This document shows, piece by piece, positions 21,845-33,933 of a stretch of 64,000 nucleotides of DNA. The notes beneath the pieces were generated by a model, which searched no databases, was not told the DNA's origin, and saw only the letters and a list, made by a program, of their open reading frames with translations. The stretch is taken from contig NGZR01000003.1 of assembly GCA_002197995.1 (NCBI GenBank), forward strand, positions 2,418,001 to 2,482,000, written 5' to 3'. Origin of the DNA: Gaeumannomyces sp. JS-464 (lineage: Eukaryota > Ascomycota > Sordariomycetes > Magnaporthales > Magnaporthaceae). Positions within the stretch are counted from its first letter, which is position 1. Each line of letters opens with the position of its first letter. Both the position numbers and the translations under genes were made by a program.

Positions 21845-24398
21845 TCACAAGCCGTACGCCTTCTTGACGACCCAGAAACACAACAGCCCGCCCGTAATGA
21901 GGCACGTCGTGATCCAGAAGAACCAGCGCAGATCCCCCTCCATCTCCTGGCCCGGCACCCAGACGTTCATTCCCCAGAGACCCGTGACGAGATTCATGGG
22001 CAGCACGATGGTTCCCAGGATTGTCAGCTTCCCCAGGATATCGGCCGTCTCCTCCTGGCGCTCGTTCATGCGCAGGTTGATCTGGGCCAGGTAATTTGCG
22101 TGGGACCGCGCCAGGATCTTCTCGTAGTGGCTCAGGTTGCCCGTCATGGTGACGATGTGGTCCTGGATGTCGCCCAGGTACAGGCCAATGTCGGACCGGG
22201 GCGCCACCTCCCAGTGCTCGTTGCAGCGCTTGGCGAAGCCCTTGATGACGTCGGCCTTGTTGCCCAGGAGCCGGTAGAGGCCCATGACCTTCTTGCGACA
22301 GTCGCCGATGCGCCGCAGCGTCGCGCTGTCCTTATCGCTGTCCTTGCCGCGCGAAGACGACTTCGACCCCTTTTCCTCGGACGAGCCGTGGACCCCGAGC
22401 ACCTCGTCGTCGATCTCGTCGACGTCATCCTCGATCTTTTGGATTAGCGGCACAAACACGTCCGTGATGTCATCGATGATGGCGTATGAGATCCAGTCAG
22501 CCGAGAGCATCATGTAGTCGCGCAGCTGCCGCACACGCCGCCGCACGTTGGCGGGGTGCGGCGTTAGCGAGAAGTGGAACGTGATGATGCCCTCCCTGAA
22601 CACCACGACGTACATGTTGACCGGTTCGAGGAAGTTCTCGCTGCCTTCGTCCTGGTCGAACGAGCGGTAGTTCACAAAGTAGTAGTGCCGGAACAGCTCC
22701 ACTTTCTCGCGTGCCTCCTGCATGACGATGTCCTCGGCTGTCAGGGGTGGATGCCAAAAGTCTTTGAGATCACCCGCATCTCCGCCTCAGTTGGGCTCAG
22801 CACGTCCAGCCACCAGACCGGACGCTCGCCGTACCTGAGCGGCTTGCCCTCGGGCGGCGTTGGCGACTTGTTCTGCGCCGGGACCGGAGTGTTCCGCCCC
22901 GGCATGCCACTCGAACCCGCCGCCGAAACAAAGTCCTTAACTGTCGTCGGCGAAAGGGTGCGCTGCTGCTGTGTCTGTGCCGGTGCCTTCGCATCTCCGG
23001 TGGAAGCGGTCTGGGTTGCCGCCGACGCCTGCCGGCTTGGTGCCCGTGACTCGCTGCTCCAGCCGGGTACCGCCGGTATGGCCGGGCCGGGTGGGTGCTT
23101 CGGGACGGTCATCGGATCCACGTCGTCATCGTCTTCCTCATCCGAGGACGAGTCCTCGATGATCACGGGATCGGGGACGAATAGCTCCCTGAAGCTGCCG
23201 CCCGGCTGGACGAGCTCCGAAATGGACTGGCTGTGGATGGTGCTCTGGAAGTCCTCGTTGAAATAGGTGAAGCGGTAGGGAGCGTCCTCGTCGGCACGGA
23301 ACCACTCTTGTCGACGGGCCGGAGGCGCCCGTTGATAAGCTGCGGCTCGGTGATGCGCTTGACGCGCCGCTCATGATTCCGCCCTTCCTTCTCCAGCTGG
23401 CTCCACTCCTCCAGCACCGACAGGTCGGGCCAGCGGGCTTTGCGCCGTCGGACCCTGCCTGAGCCGGCGCCGCCGTTGGCCCTGTCGCCAGAAGCGCCAT
23501 CGTCGGCGTGGGGGGTGTCGTCGCCCAGCTCGGACATGCCGTCCTGCGGGAAGCAGACGTCCTCCTCGGCTGGCAGGCAGACCGTGTGGCGCCTTTCGAG
23601 CGGCGAGGCGGGCAGGGAGGCGGCACGTTCGGGATCGATGCTGGCGTGGTCTCCGCGCGCCAGCATGGCCTCGCTACGGCTAATCTCATCTCGGAGAAGG
23701 TCGTCGCCAAAGTTGAGACCGGTGGGATCGGATGGTCGGAGGACGGGGCTGCCGGGCACCGACGGGGGATAGTTGACATTATAGCTGTCTCCGGTGGGGG
23801 TGAAGACAGACTGGTGCGGCTTCTTTTTGTCGAAAGACATGCCGGACGAAGTCCTAGTCCGCGGCACGCTCCGACCTCGGTTGTGGTCGTTGGACCCATA
23901 GCCGGGGACACCTAGGTTTCCGTCCGACTGAGCGAGGCGCGCCGACCGGCCGAGCAGAGGCGCACCCTCGTTGTTGGACTCATCGTCCTCCTCGCCTCCG
24001 CTCTCATCCAGTTGATAGACGGTCCTGAGTCTGCTCGATCCCGGCGGCTGTGTCTGCTGGGGCGTCTGCTGCTGCGAGGAGTGGGTCGTGAAGGAGGACC
24101 CGGTGGTCACGGCGATGGACGGTCGGCGGGGCCGCAGGGATGACTGCTCGCGGTGGTCCAGCAGGGCAACGCTGTCGAGACTCGTGCTGCTGAGCTGGCT
24201 GCCGCGGTGCGAGTAGAAGGCATCACCGCCAGCTGCGCCGGACAGGTCGTCGTGGCCAATGTCGTCGGAGGGAGCGGCGAACGACTTTCTGCGCGGCTTC
24301 TTCTTCTTCTTGCCGGCTCGGTGAGTACGCTTGCGCCTCGTGGGCTGCTCGGCCGGACCGGCACCGGCACCGGCGGCGACGGGATCACGAGGGTCCAT
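21845..24398 (-). CDS. CorA/Alr-type magnesium transporter, frame broken twice
   Basis: Divalent-cation channel of the CorA family, probably plasma membrane or vacuole (Alr1/Mnr2 group). The long Ser/Arg-rich cytosolic N-terminus begins MDPRDPVAAGAG with a Lys/Arg cluster KKKKKPRRK. The CorA domain runs from about PVWWLDVLSPTEAEM to the C-terminus, with helices around IGLYLGDIQDHIVTMTGNL. The pore signature GMN is present (LVTGLWGMNVWVPG), followed by the second membrane segment FFWITTCLITGGLLCFWVV. Two one-base lesions split the frame. One is near 23304, where KS-WFRADEDAPYRF should be continuous. The other is at 22744-22747, a G4 on the plus strand that should be G5 to read FGIHPLTAEDI. About 850 residues when joined. 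A start at 24497 is also in frame. Divergent from the DUF3237 gene. Confidence 0.85.
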
Positions 24399-25876
24399 TC
24401 TGCGTTCTGCGGCGAGTCGACGGTGTTGCAGAGTAGATTGCTCATGGATGAGACGAGGTGTGCGTGTTGCCTTATCCCACGATGGGAATGCAGGCAAGCG
24501 ATGGGCAGTTGCGGGCTGGCATCTGATTGAAATCCATCCACGAGGTGGCTAGGTAGGTAGGTCGGTAGAAAGGTAGGTGCGGACAGGCCAGTGAATGGTT
24601 TCTTGGTGGAAGAAGGAAAGATCAAGCGATGGTCTAAGGGCGCAGGAAGAGCGCAGCAGACCGGGCCTGGAACAAGGGGCGTGCAGTAATATCATGCCGA
24701 GAAAATGCGCAGGCGAGGCGGCCACAGCTGGGGCGGGATTTCCAATCGTGGGGCAGGCAATGACTAGGGCGGGTAATGGATGCGCGTTGCAGACTGGTGA
24801 TGTCAGACCCAGAAAGGCTCGGACGGTCGTGCAGGCAGGGTGGTGAGTGAGGCTGAGAGGATGAAATACTGGAAAGAAAAGATGCGCCCTGGTGGAACCT
24901 GCTGGGCCGGAACAAGTGTCCCGCTGGACAACCCAGCACAGACGCTGTGCCGCGGCGGGTGTGGCTGGCACACAGCAGGCACACCCAGCCGGACGACACC
25001 CCTGGACATCTCCACAGTGCACATTGAGTTTGGCTGCCAACGCGCGCCGCCTCCGCTGATTCCTGCAGCCCAAAACTCAACTGGGCTTCCCCGCGAACGA
25101 CAGGCCCGCCGTCGCCTCGCAGAAACTTCAGGTTACGCCAACCTGGACGAAGGCAGTTTGTTTCAGTCCGATCGATCCATGAGCCCTCCTTTTTATCTCC
25201 GGTAAAGAAGAACAAAGTCCAGGAAATAAAAGACGGGATAAAGCTTTTTCTTTAGTCCTTTCTTGGCAGCCGCAGGTTGCCGATTTGACTCGACGGCGGT
25301 CGCGATCGCTGCTGGCCTCGAGCATGTAGCAGCATCAGCATCCTTGCCAACCTCGGCAGGTGTAGTTGAGATGCAGCGTTGCGGTTGGGGGACGGAAATC
25401 GGCGCAATGTCGCATGGCGGTTCAGACTCGGCCTCGTGCTGCCATCCGAAGGCTGCCGGCCCTGCGTCCTAAACCTGAGTTACCCCTCCGGATCAAAACC
25501 CCTCTTTGCCGCGGGCTCTGTCATGTCAACCAAGAAAGGCCCGTCCCCATCAATGCCCGACAACCCTGTGAGAGTATCGTACAAAACAGGGCAAAACGGG
25601 TGGTAGCCGCACTGCAAAGAAGCAACTCCGAGACACATCTCAAAACCCGCACACCACTCGAGCCCGTCCCTGTCGTGCAGTGGCTGAATAGGACACGACA
25701 CCCGCGATCCCCTCATCGCGGCCAGCCGTCGACATCACAGCCAAGGATACCTTGCGTACCAGTGACTCTATCTTACCCGTCTTGGGCAAACTGGCCACAC
25801 GACCGAGTATCAGAAAGTATCATCGCTTTCTAGCATCGAAATTCCTCGAAGAACCCGTCTAGCCGCACCAGACGCC
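24399..25876. promoter_or_regulatory. divergent promoter region, CorA / DUF3237 protein
   Basis: About 1.5 kb between divergent starts. Contains a short GGTAGGTAGG-type repeat near 24549-24575. Open frames on both strands lack domains. I see no gene. Confidence 0.4.
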
Positions 25877-26700
25877 ATGTCCGGGTTCCCCAGGCTCGTC
25901 CCCGCCTTCACGGCGCAGGTGGGTTTGGACACGCGACCTTTGCTGTGGCGGGATGTTTGAAGAGAATGACCACACACAGCTCATCTATCTGGTTCTGACG
26001 GGCACTTTGTTTCCCTACCCGGCACCCTGCCTACCACCCGGCGCCCGAAAATAGGTCCCGCTCAAGCCGGGAGTCCAGATCGGCACGGCCCGCAACGGCG
26101 ACCTGTTCATGGCCGCCTTCGTCGAGGGCGAGGGCTCCCTCAAGGCCGAGCCGGGCTATGCGGTCCAGTTCGACGGCGTCTTTGTCCACGGCAGCGACTA
26201 CCTCCGCGCCGACGCCGACGGCCGCCACGCCCGCCTCGACGTCAACAGCCTCCTGATGGACTCCAAGTCGGGCGCCATGCTGCGTTACGGCTACACGGGC
26301 ACCCTAAGCCTTACCGGCGGTGCTGACCTCGTCCTTGGTGGCAAGCCCGAGGCCAAAACGACCGATTTCGGAGAAGTTTGTACGTTTAAAGGCCTCTCTT
26401 TGCATCTAGGCTTAGCACGGTCACGCTGTATAGCTATCTTCTTATAGCTTTTCCTATATCTTCTCCTGTATTCTTTCTGCAAACTTTCATTTCGGGGACG
26501 TGCGTGGCTGCCCGGGCTTTGCCCCCATGCTGATCTTCCCCAACATCTCATGGGAAAAAGTCTCCCATATTACCTTTGAAAGCTCCGATCCGGCCCTCAA
26601 GGCATTGAACGACAAGGTCTATGTCGGCTCCGGCAGGTTTATTGTAGAGCAGGGCAAGCCCGTCTTGGTCGAATACAAGATCAGCGAGGTGACACACTGA
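25877..26700 (+). CDS. DUF3237-family protein
   Basis: Small protein of the DUF3237 family, a lipocalin-like beta-barrel of unknown substrate. Exons 25877-25918, 26055-26379 and 26561-26700, phases consistent, 168 residues. The sequence shows the family pattern: a polyglycine-free N-terminus MSGFPRLVPAFTAQV, then GTARNGDLFMAAFVEGEG, a VHGSDYLRADADGRHARLDV strand pair, GYTGTLSLTGGAD, then after intron 2 HITFESSDPALKALNDKVYV and GSGRFIV near the end. Exon 3 was placed by the family's FE(T/S)SD-KALND-VYVGSGRF pattern, because the 181-bp second intron stays open and mimics coding sequence. No signal peptide is seen. Function unknown. Confidence 0.85.
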
Positions 26701-27323
26701 GTCGGCACCCCACCTCATCGACTGTCGGCATGCTCTTTTTGCGCTGGCCCGAGGCTCGGATGTGCGTGGAACGGAAATAATTCAAGATTGGGGAAACGAG
26801 TTATTCAGGGAAGGCCCGTTGTGCTTTCAAACACGCTGCTGTTTCTCTTTCAACCGTCTCCTCCCGATCTTGCCCCCGGGTTTTCATTGCTGATGTCTCC
26901 AGATTACCAAACGACCAAGAAGGGTATTCGCATAGTTGATTCGTGTCACTAACGGCCGGAAATGCGATTGCATGACTTGCTCTTATAAGACCTTCTGCCC
27001 GTGTGATTCCAAGTAGACTCGATCCTGCACCGTATATCCTGGCAAGCCTTGTCGATCGTGCATATTACTCCTTCCCACGTATTCCATCCTTCAGCAATGA
27101 TGAGGCATGACCATCTAGAGGGGAAGATGTGATTTTGCAACAACTGCTCTGTGGATCCTAAGAACAATTTGCTCACCGTAAGTGACGGGCCTGGCGACTC
27201 GGTGATGTGGTTTGAGACCAGAGGTAAACGGGGGAAAGCGTATATGCCTGCAGGGCAAAGGGCATCTACGCAGCGTCCCCGGGGGATTCTGTCTCGTCAA
27301 GGTAGATATCGCCCTAAAAACGA
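26701..27323. other. convergent intergenic region
   Basis: 3' flanks of the DUF3237 and Mob2 genes. No gene was found. Confidence 0.45.
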
Positions 27324-29461
27324 CTAGGAGTTCGACATTCCACCCAGCTGCAAGAGGCGCTCGCCGGCTCGAAGGTTGGCGTATTCGTAGGCTTTCGAGC
27401 CCTGGGGGAAGGTGCCATTGGCGGCCCAGAGGTCGATAAGCGGCTGCATAGGCTCGAGCTCATGGGGCTTGAGCATGTCCAGCGCCGTCGCGGTAAGTAC
27501 AAAGTGACTGAAGCAGCTATTGAGTTGCTTCTCCAGATTCAGGTGGTAAAAGGGGCTCGACGAAGTGGGCCCAGTAGAGGTGCGAGTAGACGCGGAACAT
27601 CTGCCGGAATATCGTCTTGCACACCTCGACAAAGTTCTCGGGAAACCCGCTACGCTTGCCGAGCCAATCACCAGCGGGGCCGTCACCCACCGGGTTGGCC
27701 AGTTGCGAGAGCGGCGCGTTCGTGTACTGGGGGTTGTGTGCAAACGAGACGCCCGAGGCCTCGGTAGGGAAGATGTTGGTGTCGTCAATCTTGCCCGAGA
27801 TCCATCGCTGCATCAGCGTCATGTACTCATGCGCCGGGAGCTCCACGGGTTCCCTCCGCGAGTTGAGCCATGTGAAGGAATGATTACTTTGACCCCCATG
27901 GCGTACGTATTAGTTGTCTAGTTCAGCCGAGATATGGTGGGCGAAGAAGAGAACCGCCGTCACCAAACGGGGTGTATGGGTGTAACTCACGCTCCAGCGG
28001 ATGTTCGCGGGCAGGTGGTGGCATTGCAGATGGTGTTTCCATCCTCCTCCTTCTCATGAAGAACCCTGACAAAGTTCCAGAGATTACGGTAATGCTCAAC
28101 AACTGGCAGGACGATGTTAGTATCGGGTCCAATGCCCCGGGGTGTGCCGATTTCGGCCGGATCGGCTCATCGGATGGACAACAGTCTCGATGCGAGGTGC
28201 ATCAGTGCCGTAAAGGTCAAGGCGAACGACTAACCTTGGTGCGCGATCCATTCGCCCTGTTCTACCGTCTTGGGGCGGGCGCTCAGGGTCATGAAGTTGC
28301 CTTTGACGATGTGCCTGGCATAACCCGGGTTAAGCCACAGAGGCAGGGGCCTCGGAGGTGGTACGAGTTGAGGATGTCTTCGCCGCTCGCCATGACGCCG
28401 CTATCGTCCATGCCAATAGAGTGAGCCAGCGAGGGAGAGTTGGGCAGCGGAGGCAGCTTCGAGGCCAAGCTCGTTGATGACTGGCTCCCCTGGGACAGAG
28501 TGGTGGGCGAGTTCGGACCAAGGTTCAGTGTTGGGCTTTTGGCCTGACCGCCTGTTTGTTTGTTGCCACCACGGAAGCGGGCGTTGCTAGATCATGACAG
28601 TCAGATAGGGAGGCAGATAGGGATGGATATATACTCTTCGAGTAACAGCGAAGAAGGGGAGTACAGCGAGGTACTCGAGGAAGAAGGAGGGGTGGAAGAG
28701 TTGGGCTGGAACCCAACAGTCAGGTCAGAGACCCCGCGCCGCCTCCTCGGGCCGTGACGCTAGCGGGCGGTGACTCTGGAGCCCCAGAGGTTGGCGTGGC
28801 CAGGCCAGGCGGCGTTTTGGTGATAGGCAAGCAAAACATGGGGAAACAAAGCTGCCGAGGGGGGCTGCAGGTAGGTGTAACAAATAAGGTGGGTGATGGA
28901 CGCCGTGCATGTCCTTAGCCGCTTGGGTTTGGGATGACAAGGTAACCACGGGCTTATTTATGCACCTAGAGTTTAGCCCGGAACCAGTCTTCAAGGCTCG
29001 CCCGCGGGCGACCGGGAAAGGGGACCGACCCGGCAGCCAAGGCCACGGGTGCGGCGACAGCAGAGGCCCGGCGAGGCTCTGGGCTGCAAGGAGGTGTCGA
29101 CTTGAGAAAACAAGGCGGTGGCTCACCCAGGTCGGATAGCGGCAGCAGCCCGGGTAGGGTTAAGGCTGGTTCAAGCTGCGAGCTCAGGTTGCGTCTCACT
29201 GAGAGCAGGGAGCCTCAACCGGAAAGCTGGAGAGGGGTGGCTGCAGGGCGGGGAAACCGGTGATGGAGGGATGAAGAGAAAGTCGGGCTAGGAGGATCAA
29301 AGCAGGAGGCGGTAGGAAAGACGAACTGGTCTTGATGGGTGTGGTTTTGCAACGGTGTGCAGGGCAAAAATAGATGCGAGTGGCGACAGCAAAAGAAAGC
29401 CGACGGGCCAGACAGAGAGGATGCAGAGCAGGACTCACATTCCAGAAAAAAGGTTTGACAT
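27324..29461 (-). CDS. mob2: Mob2-type NDR-kinase activator, frame broken twice
   Basis: Mob1/phocein-family coactivator that binds NDR/LATS kinases; the N-terminus suggests Mob2, partner of Cbk1/Cot1 in polar growth. Exons inferred at 29461-29439 (23 bases, MSNLFSG), 28586-28235, 28102-27991 and 27886-27324, all with consistent phases, about 349 residues. Seen in order: NARFRGGNKQ, a Ser/Pro linker, PLWLNPGYARHIVKGNF, GEWIAHQVVEHYRNLWNF, TICNATTCPRTSAG (zinc Cys pair), FTWLNSRREPVELPAHEY, the His pair in YSHLYWAHF, and LEKQLNSCFSHFVLTAT. One base is missing at 28346-28349 (G4, should be G5) and one is extra at 27552-27555 (G4, should be G3). Restoring both gives one continuous Mob domain. 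The first intron is 852 bp, long for a fungus. Mob2 versus another Mob class is inference. Confidence 0.85.
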
Positions 29462-30960
29462 TACGAACAGGCTGGGTTGGTGGTGCAGCAGCCTCTGGAG
29501 ATGGCAGCAGCGGCAACTCGCGCGCTTCTTCTGTCAGTTGCAGGAGGGGCGGCGCGGGTGCTGGCCAGGTGTTGGTGTTTGGTGAAACTCAAGGGTCCGA
29601 GGCTCCAAGCGAAAGTCGGCTGGGGCCCCGTTAGTCGTTGCTGGTACGCCCAAAAGGGAGGTGAGCGAGGGAGGGGCCAGAGGAGCGCAGCGGTCCAGGC
29701 CCAGGCCAATCGAATCGAGCCCGGCGATCTTTGGTTTCGCGTCGTGCTTGCAGAACAGGGGCAGGCTTTGCGTTGGGCGAGTTGCTGTCTGGTTTTCTGG
29801 TTCTGCGGTTGGTTTCTCTGGCTTTCCTTCTCCCTGTTCTTGTACTCGTTTCTCTCGTCGTCTTTGTTTGATTGCTTCCGCTCTTTCCCAGGGTTGGTTC
29901 CTTGGGAAGATTGGAGCCGGGAAATAGGCGGTGGACCGCAGGCCCTCAGGTCATCTTGGTGTCTTGGTGGCGGTCGGAGGCTGTGTCGTGGTTGGCGACC
30001 CCTGGAACCCATGTCCCGCGGGGTCCAAACGCGACTGCCAGGGAGGCACCTGGATGTTGAATTGAGTGCAGTCACGTGAGAGCGCGCTAAGTGATACTTG
30101 AATGGCTGGGTCTGTGCACGCAATAGCCGCCAAGCCGCCAAGCGTCCCAATCGGGTTAGTCAGCATCGGGGCCCCGGCTCAGGCTCGCGTCACCCCCGCT
30201 CAGTAATGCTCAGGGATGTTCAGGGATGAAATCACCGCGACTCCACCTCCTTCCTGCGAAACGTACGGCAATGGCACATTCACCACCAATATCGTTTCGA
30301 CCTTCCCCCGATCCTGTCAACTCTACGCGACTTCCGCCATGGACGAGGATGCTGCCACCGCCGCCAGGAGAGGGGACGAGCCCAGATTGGCCAGAGGCCC
30401 GGTTTCTGGCACCCTCCATTCCTGCCATGTCCAGGCGCTCATTGCCCGGTGGTACGTACGGATGCAGCCGCGTCCGGGAGACCACAACAGAAGCGGTACC
30501 ACAAGCCTTCAAAGCGAAGCAATACCCTGCTATGCACCTAAAAACCAGGTACGCACACGCATAATCGGCTCACGGGCCTTGGTCGATAGACGGAGCGAGG
30601 GATAACGAGTGTCCTTTGTTTGCCACGGCGGGAAACGCATCCTGATTCTGAGGCTAGAGATCCTCGGCGTCGAGGCTGCCGGGACCGAACGTTTTGCAAA
30701 ATCCTCGCGCTGTTTCCATCCCTACTCGATCGCACGTCTCCTGCCAGCCCAACCAGCGATTTTGTCTGGTCTGATCATACCCACCCGAGCACATACGCCA
30801 CGCCACGCCACGCTGATGACTGTCGGCTTGAGCTCCCGCGGCTCGTCCTGTCCTTGTTTGCGCGGCGAGGAGGAGGCCAAGGCCAACGGGCTGTGCCTTG
30901 GGCCGAAGCAGCCTCACGTGAGGTCGGCCTGCTGGCAGTCTTGCGTGAGGCACCAACGTG
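29462..30960. promoter_or_regulatory. divergent promoter region, Mob2 / Tfb1
   Basis: About 1.5 kb between divergent starts. Open frames here have no recognisable domains and do not splice into either neighbour. I see no gene. Confidence 0.4.
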
Positions 30961-32906
30961 ATGGCAATCCCCAGGGGCAGGGCCGTCTACAAGAAGAAGG
31001 ACGGCGTCATCACTCTCTCGGATGACCGAGCTGCGGTCGTATGGACTCCCGCCCCGGGTTCCGGGTCTCCAACGGTCTCTCTGCCCATCGACACCATGAC
31101 AAGTAAGCCGACAGTCCCAGCTGTAGGCAGGGCGGCCCTTGATAGGGGCCTTGCTTTCTCTCCTTTGTGTCCCTCCACTGGCCATAATATAGAGGCTCAC
31201 CGAGACAACTCAACACGTTGAACAATAGACCTATAGCAGACCCCGGACCATGTTCCCAAGGTCATGCTCAAGATCTTCGCCAAGGCTCCCAACGATGCGG
31301 AGCCGACGGCGTATCTGTTCAACTTCACGTCGCCCGACGAGGCCCGGCCAATGCCGGCAGGACAACAACCGTCCCCGCCCGCTGCTTCGACGATAACCAT
31401 CTGCGGCTCGATACTGCCCTCCAGCAGTCCCTTATGAAGAAGGACAGGAGTCTGCACCAGACCTACATGGAAGCCCGGGCTATGAAGCCCGATTCCATTT
31501 CGGACGCCGCGTTTAATATCCAGTTCTGGTCGTTGCGGACGGGCCTGCTGCGTGCCCACGTTATTGAAATCGGGCAGAAGCGGGGCCAGTATAACGCCCT
31601 TAGCACCTTTAAAATGAAGCCCCAAAGCGAGGGCTCGAGCAACTTTAATATCAATTATAATCCCGAGCAAATCAGTATGCTCCTGGCCCAGTATCCCCTG
31701 GTACGCCGGCTTTACGACGAAAAGGTGTATAAGGAACTTTCGGCAGGCGACTTCTGGTTCAAATTCTTCCTCAGCAACCTCGTCCGTAACTTTAAAGGCG
31801 AGCCGAGGGACAGTTCGGTATACGATAACGTTTTCGGCGACTATCGCCGCGGATAACGACAGGGCTGTCTTCAGCAAATTCGAGTCGTGGCAGCTTCCGC
31901 ATATCGTCGACGTTTACGGCAACGACGAGAACCAGGGCGGCCTCAGGGGCGGCAATATGCCGGACGAGATGATACGGCCGAAGCACGGGGCCTGCTTCAA
32001 AACGCTGAACAGCCTGAACGAGATGATGCTGGCGCACGTGCGTCCGGTGGACGGCGACCGCGCCGCCGACGATGCCTTCAAGGCTCCAGACAACAGGTAC
32101 CGGGAGTTTGCCCTGCGGGACCTTTACGGCGACGCGGCACCGGAGCGTATCGCGCTTAATATCAAGGACCAGGCGTACTTCTTCGACCAGAGCTCGGCGC
32201 CCTCCGAGGACGCCCGGGCTTTCCAGGCCCAGGTCCCTTCTTCGGTATTCGCCGATTTCGGCGCGGACGTGTTGGGCCTAGGTCACGCGGACGGATCTGG
32301 CCCGTCCCGGGACATCGACCTGTATACGGCGATCGGCGTAAACGACGACAGCGATAGCGACGATGATGAAGGGGGGTCCAAACGCAGGGCGCCGCACGTG
32401 GGCTCGCGCGAGGCGCGGACGGTGGCGCAGGCGCAAATTTGGAACGCCTTCCTCAAAAGCAGGGGCGAGACGCAGGGCAAGGCGGAGGACGCGGAATCGC
32501 CGATAGGGCTTTCGGCGAACCTGGCCCATAAGGCGTCCATTACGAACGCGACGACGACCGAATTTCTCAAGCAGTTCTGGGGGCGTTCCTGTCGGGCGAC
32601 CCTGACTGGACGCAGGAGCTGGCATACCACGTCGAGTTTCTCCGGAACTCGGTGGCGCGTATCGAGGCGGTGGCCGAAAAGGCCGAGGAGCAGCGGTAAC
32701 GGGCTATAGCGCAGAGGAGGAAAGAGATTGTGGAGCACTGGCGCAAGACGAACGAGAAGATACAGTTCAGCGACAGCGAGATCAAGGGCGGCAAGAAGGC
32801 GGTCCTGACCCTGCTCGGACCGACGCTCGACTCTCTGAAAGCTGCGCGGGCTCGGTATCAGGAGGCGTTGGCGGCCGAGGGTCTCAAGGCTTCAACCGAG
32901 AACTAA
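30961..32906 (+). CDS. tfb1: TFIIH subunit Tfb1/p62, heavily disrupted as sequenced
   Basis: Core subunit of transcription and repair factor TFIIH. Exon 1 is 30961-31102 with the PH domain start (AVYKKKDGVITLSDD, VVWTPAPGSG). Exon 2 from 31229 continues KVMLKIFAKAPNDAEPTAYL. Then come the BSD-like repeats (LQQSLMKKDRSLHQTYMEA, FWSLRTGLLRAHVIE, PLVRRLYDEKV, FWFKFFLSNLVRNFKG), LPHIVDVYGNDENQGG, LALRDL-like and ILNIKDQ-like blocks, TNATTTEFLKQFW, and the end YQEALAAEGLKASTEN. Lesions: TAG at 31234-31236 where NLQQTPD is expected; one base missing at 31346-31347; an extra C near 31845; G5 for G6 at 32579-32583; TAA at 32697-32699. The usual linker between the PH and BSD regions also looks largely missing. 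Either a decayed copy or a real gene with sequence errors; identity as Tfb1 is good. Confidence 0.78.
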
Positions 32907-33483
32907 GGTCCGGCCATATTCATAACTTAGAGGCCATAATATAACTTCTCAGGTCACAGGTCGGTTCCGATAACTAGAGCTCTGAAAGGTTACGGTTAGC
33001 AAGCATGTGTACTGCAATACTTCAGAGACCCACCTTCGGCTGCTTTTTCTAGTTGACTCTGGCTTGACTGCGTTGGTATAAGGTTTGATATCATATGAGG
33101 CAGTTGTCAACGTCCTTGGATTGCACACTGAAGCATCAGAAGGAAAGTCTTTGAAGACATCTACGGTGCTCACACAACCGAAAATCCCGGGCGACAGCTT
33201 TGCGACTGGCAACCCCACGCACAAAGACTAGTGAATGGCCAGCCGACAAGTTGACAAGGCCACGGGGACTCGCACGTGGGTGGGCGTTGGTAATATTCCC
33301 AGAGACCATGGAACCTGAGATTGGAATATACTAACTACACTCACATACATACGACATGCATACGGCCTGGATATCGACGCAGTACTACAAGCCTGGCCAA
33401 CAGATCTAGAGCAATATGCCTCTGCAACAGCTCATTGTGACCGTGACGAGCCCTCCCACAGCCCCGCATGTCATGCAGGCTGC
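32907..33483. other. convergent intergenic region
   Basis: 3' flanks of Tfb1 and of the small unknown gene. A GGCCATAATATA string occurs both here (32932) and in Tfb1 intron 1 (about 31180). No gene was found. Confidence 0.4.
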
Positions 33484-33933
33484 CTAGCATATGCTGAAAC
33501 ATCCAGCCAAAAGAGAACCTGGTCCGGAGACTCCTACTGCCAATGCTGCCTCTTCCGCATGACTCTCGGTTTTTTTCTGCGAGTCCCACTGGAACAGGCC
33601 AACATCGGCCAGGCCGTCCAGCGCTTCGACCGCCCAAGCCTGGCAGTTCCACGTGTTGCTCACGTTGTCGACGGGTGTGCCTTGGATGATGTTGACCGCG
33701 GCGTCGAAGCTGTTGGCGTCGATGGTGCCCACGGCAATGGACTCCAGATGTCGGCCAGACCGCTGGGGTTGCTTGTCGTACATGGGCTCCTCGACGTAGT
33801 ACCCCACACCGCCCTTGTCGTCGCCCACTTGCAAGATGACGCTGTCCTGTGGCCCCTGGAGGTAGATCGCCCAGTGGTTTGGGTCCCGCGTGTCGGAAAC
33901 ATCGTAAATGGAGATGTAGATAGTGACGCTCAT
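33484..33933 (-). CDS. small conserved fungal protein of unknown function
   Basis: Single-exon frame of 149 residues starting MSVTIYISIYDVSDTRDPNH. I do not recognise a named domain. The layout looks like a compact alpha/beta protein: an N-terminal strand, the motif NHWAIYLQG, alternating strands (SVILQVGDDKGGVGYYVEE), a region SIAVGTIDANSFDAAVNII, then TWNCQAWAVEALDGLADVGLF. The WNCQ-W-VE-L block with one Cys resembles small fungal proteins often present in many copies per genome. The Asn/Cys/His/Trp set could be enzymatic, but that is speculation. No signal peptide. Codon usage and the intact frame support it being real. Divergent from the thioesterase-like gene. Confidence 0.6.
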   Translation of the reverse strand: MSVTIYISIYDVSDTRDPNHWAIYLQGPQDSVILQVGDDKGGVGYYVEEPMYDKQPQRSGRHLESIAVGTIDANSFDAAVNIIQGTPVDNVSNTWNCQAWAVEALDGLADVGLFQWDSQKKTESHAEEAALAVGVSGPGSLLAGCFSIC

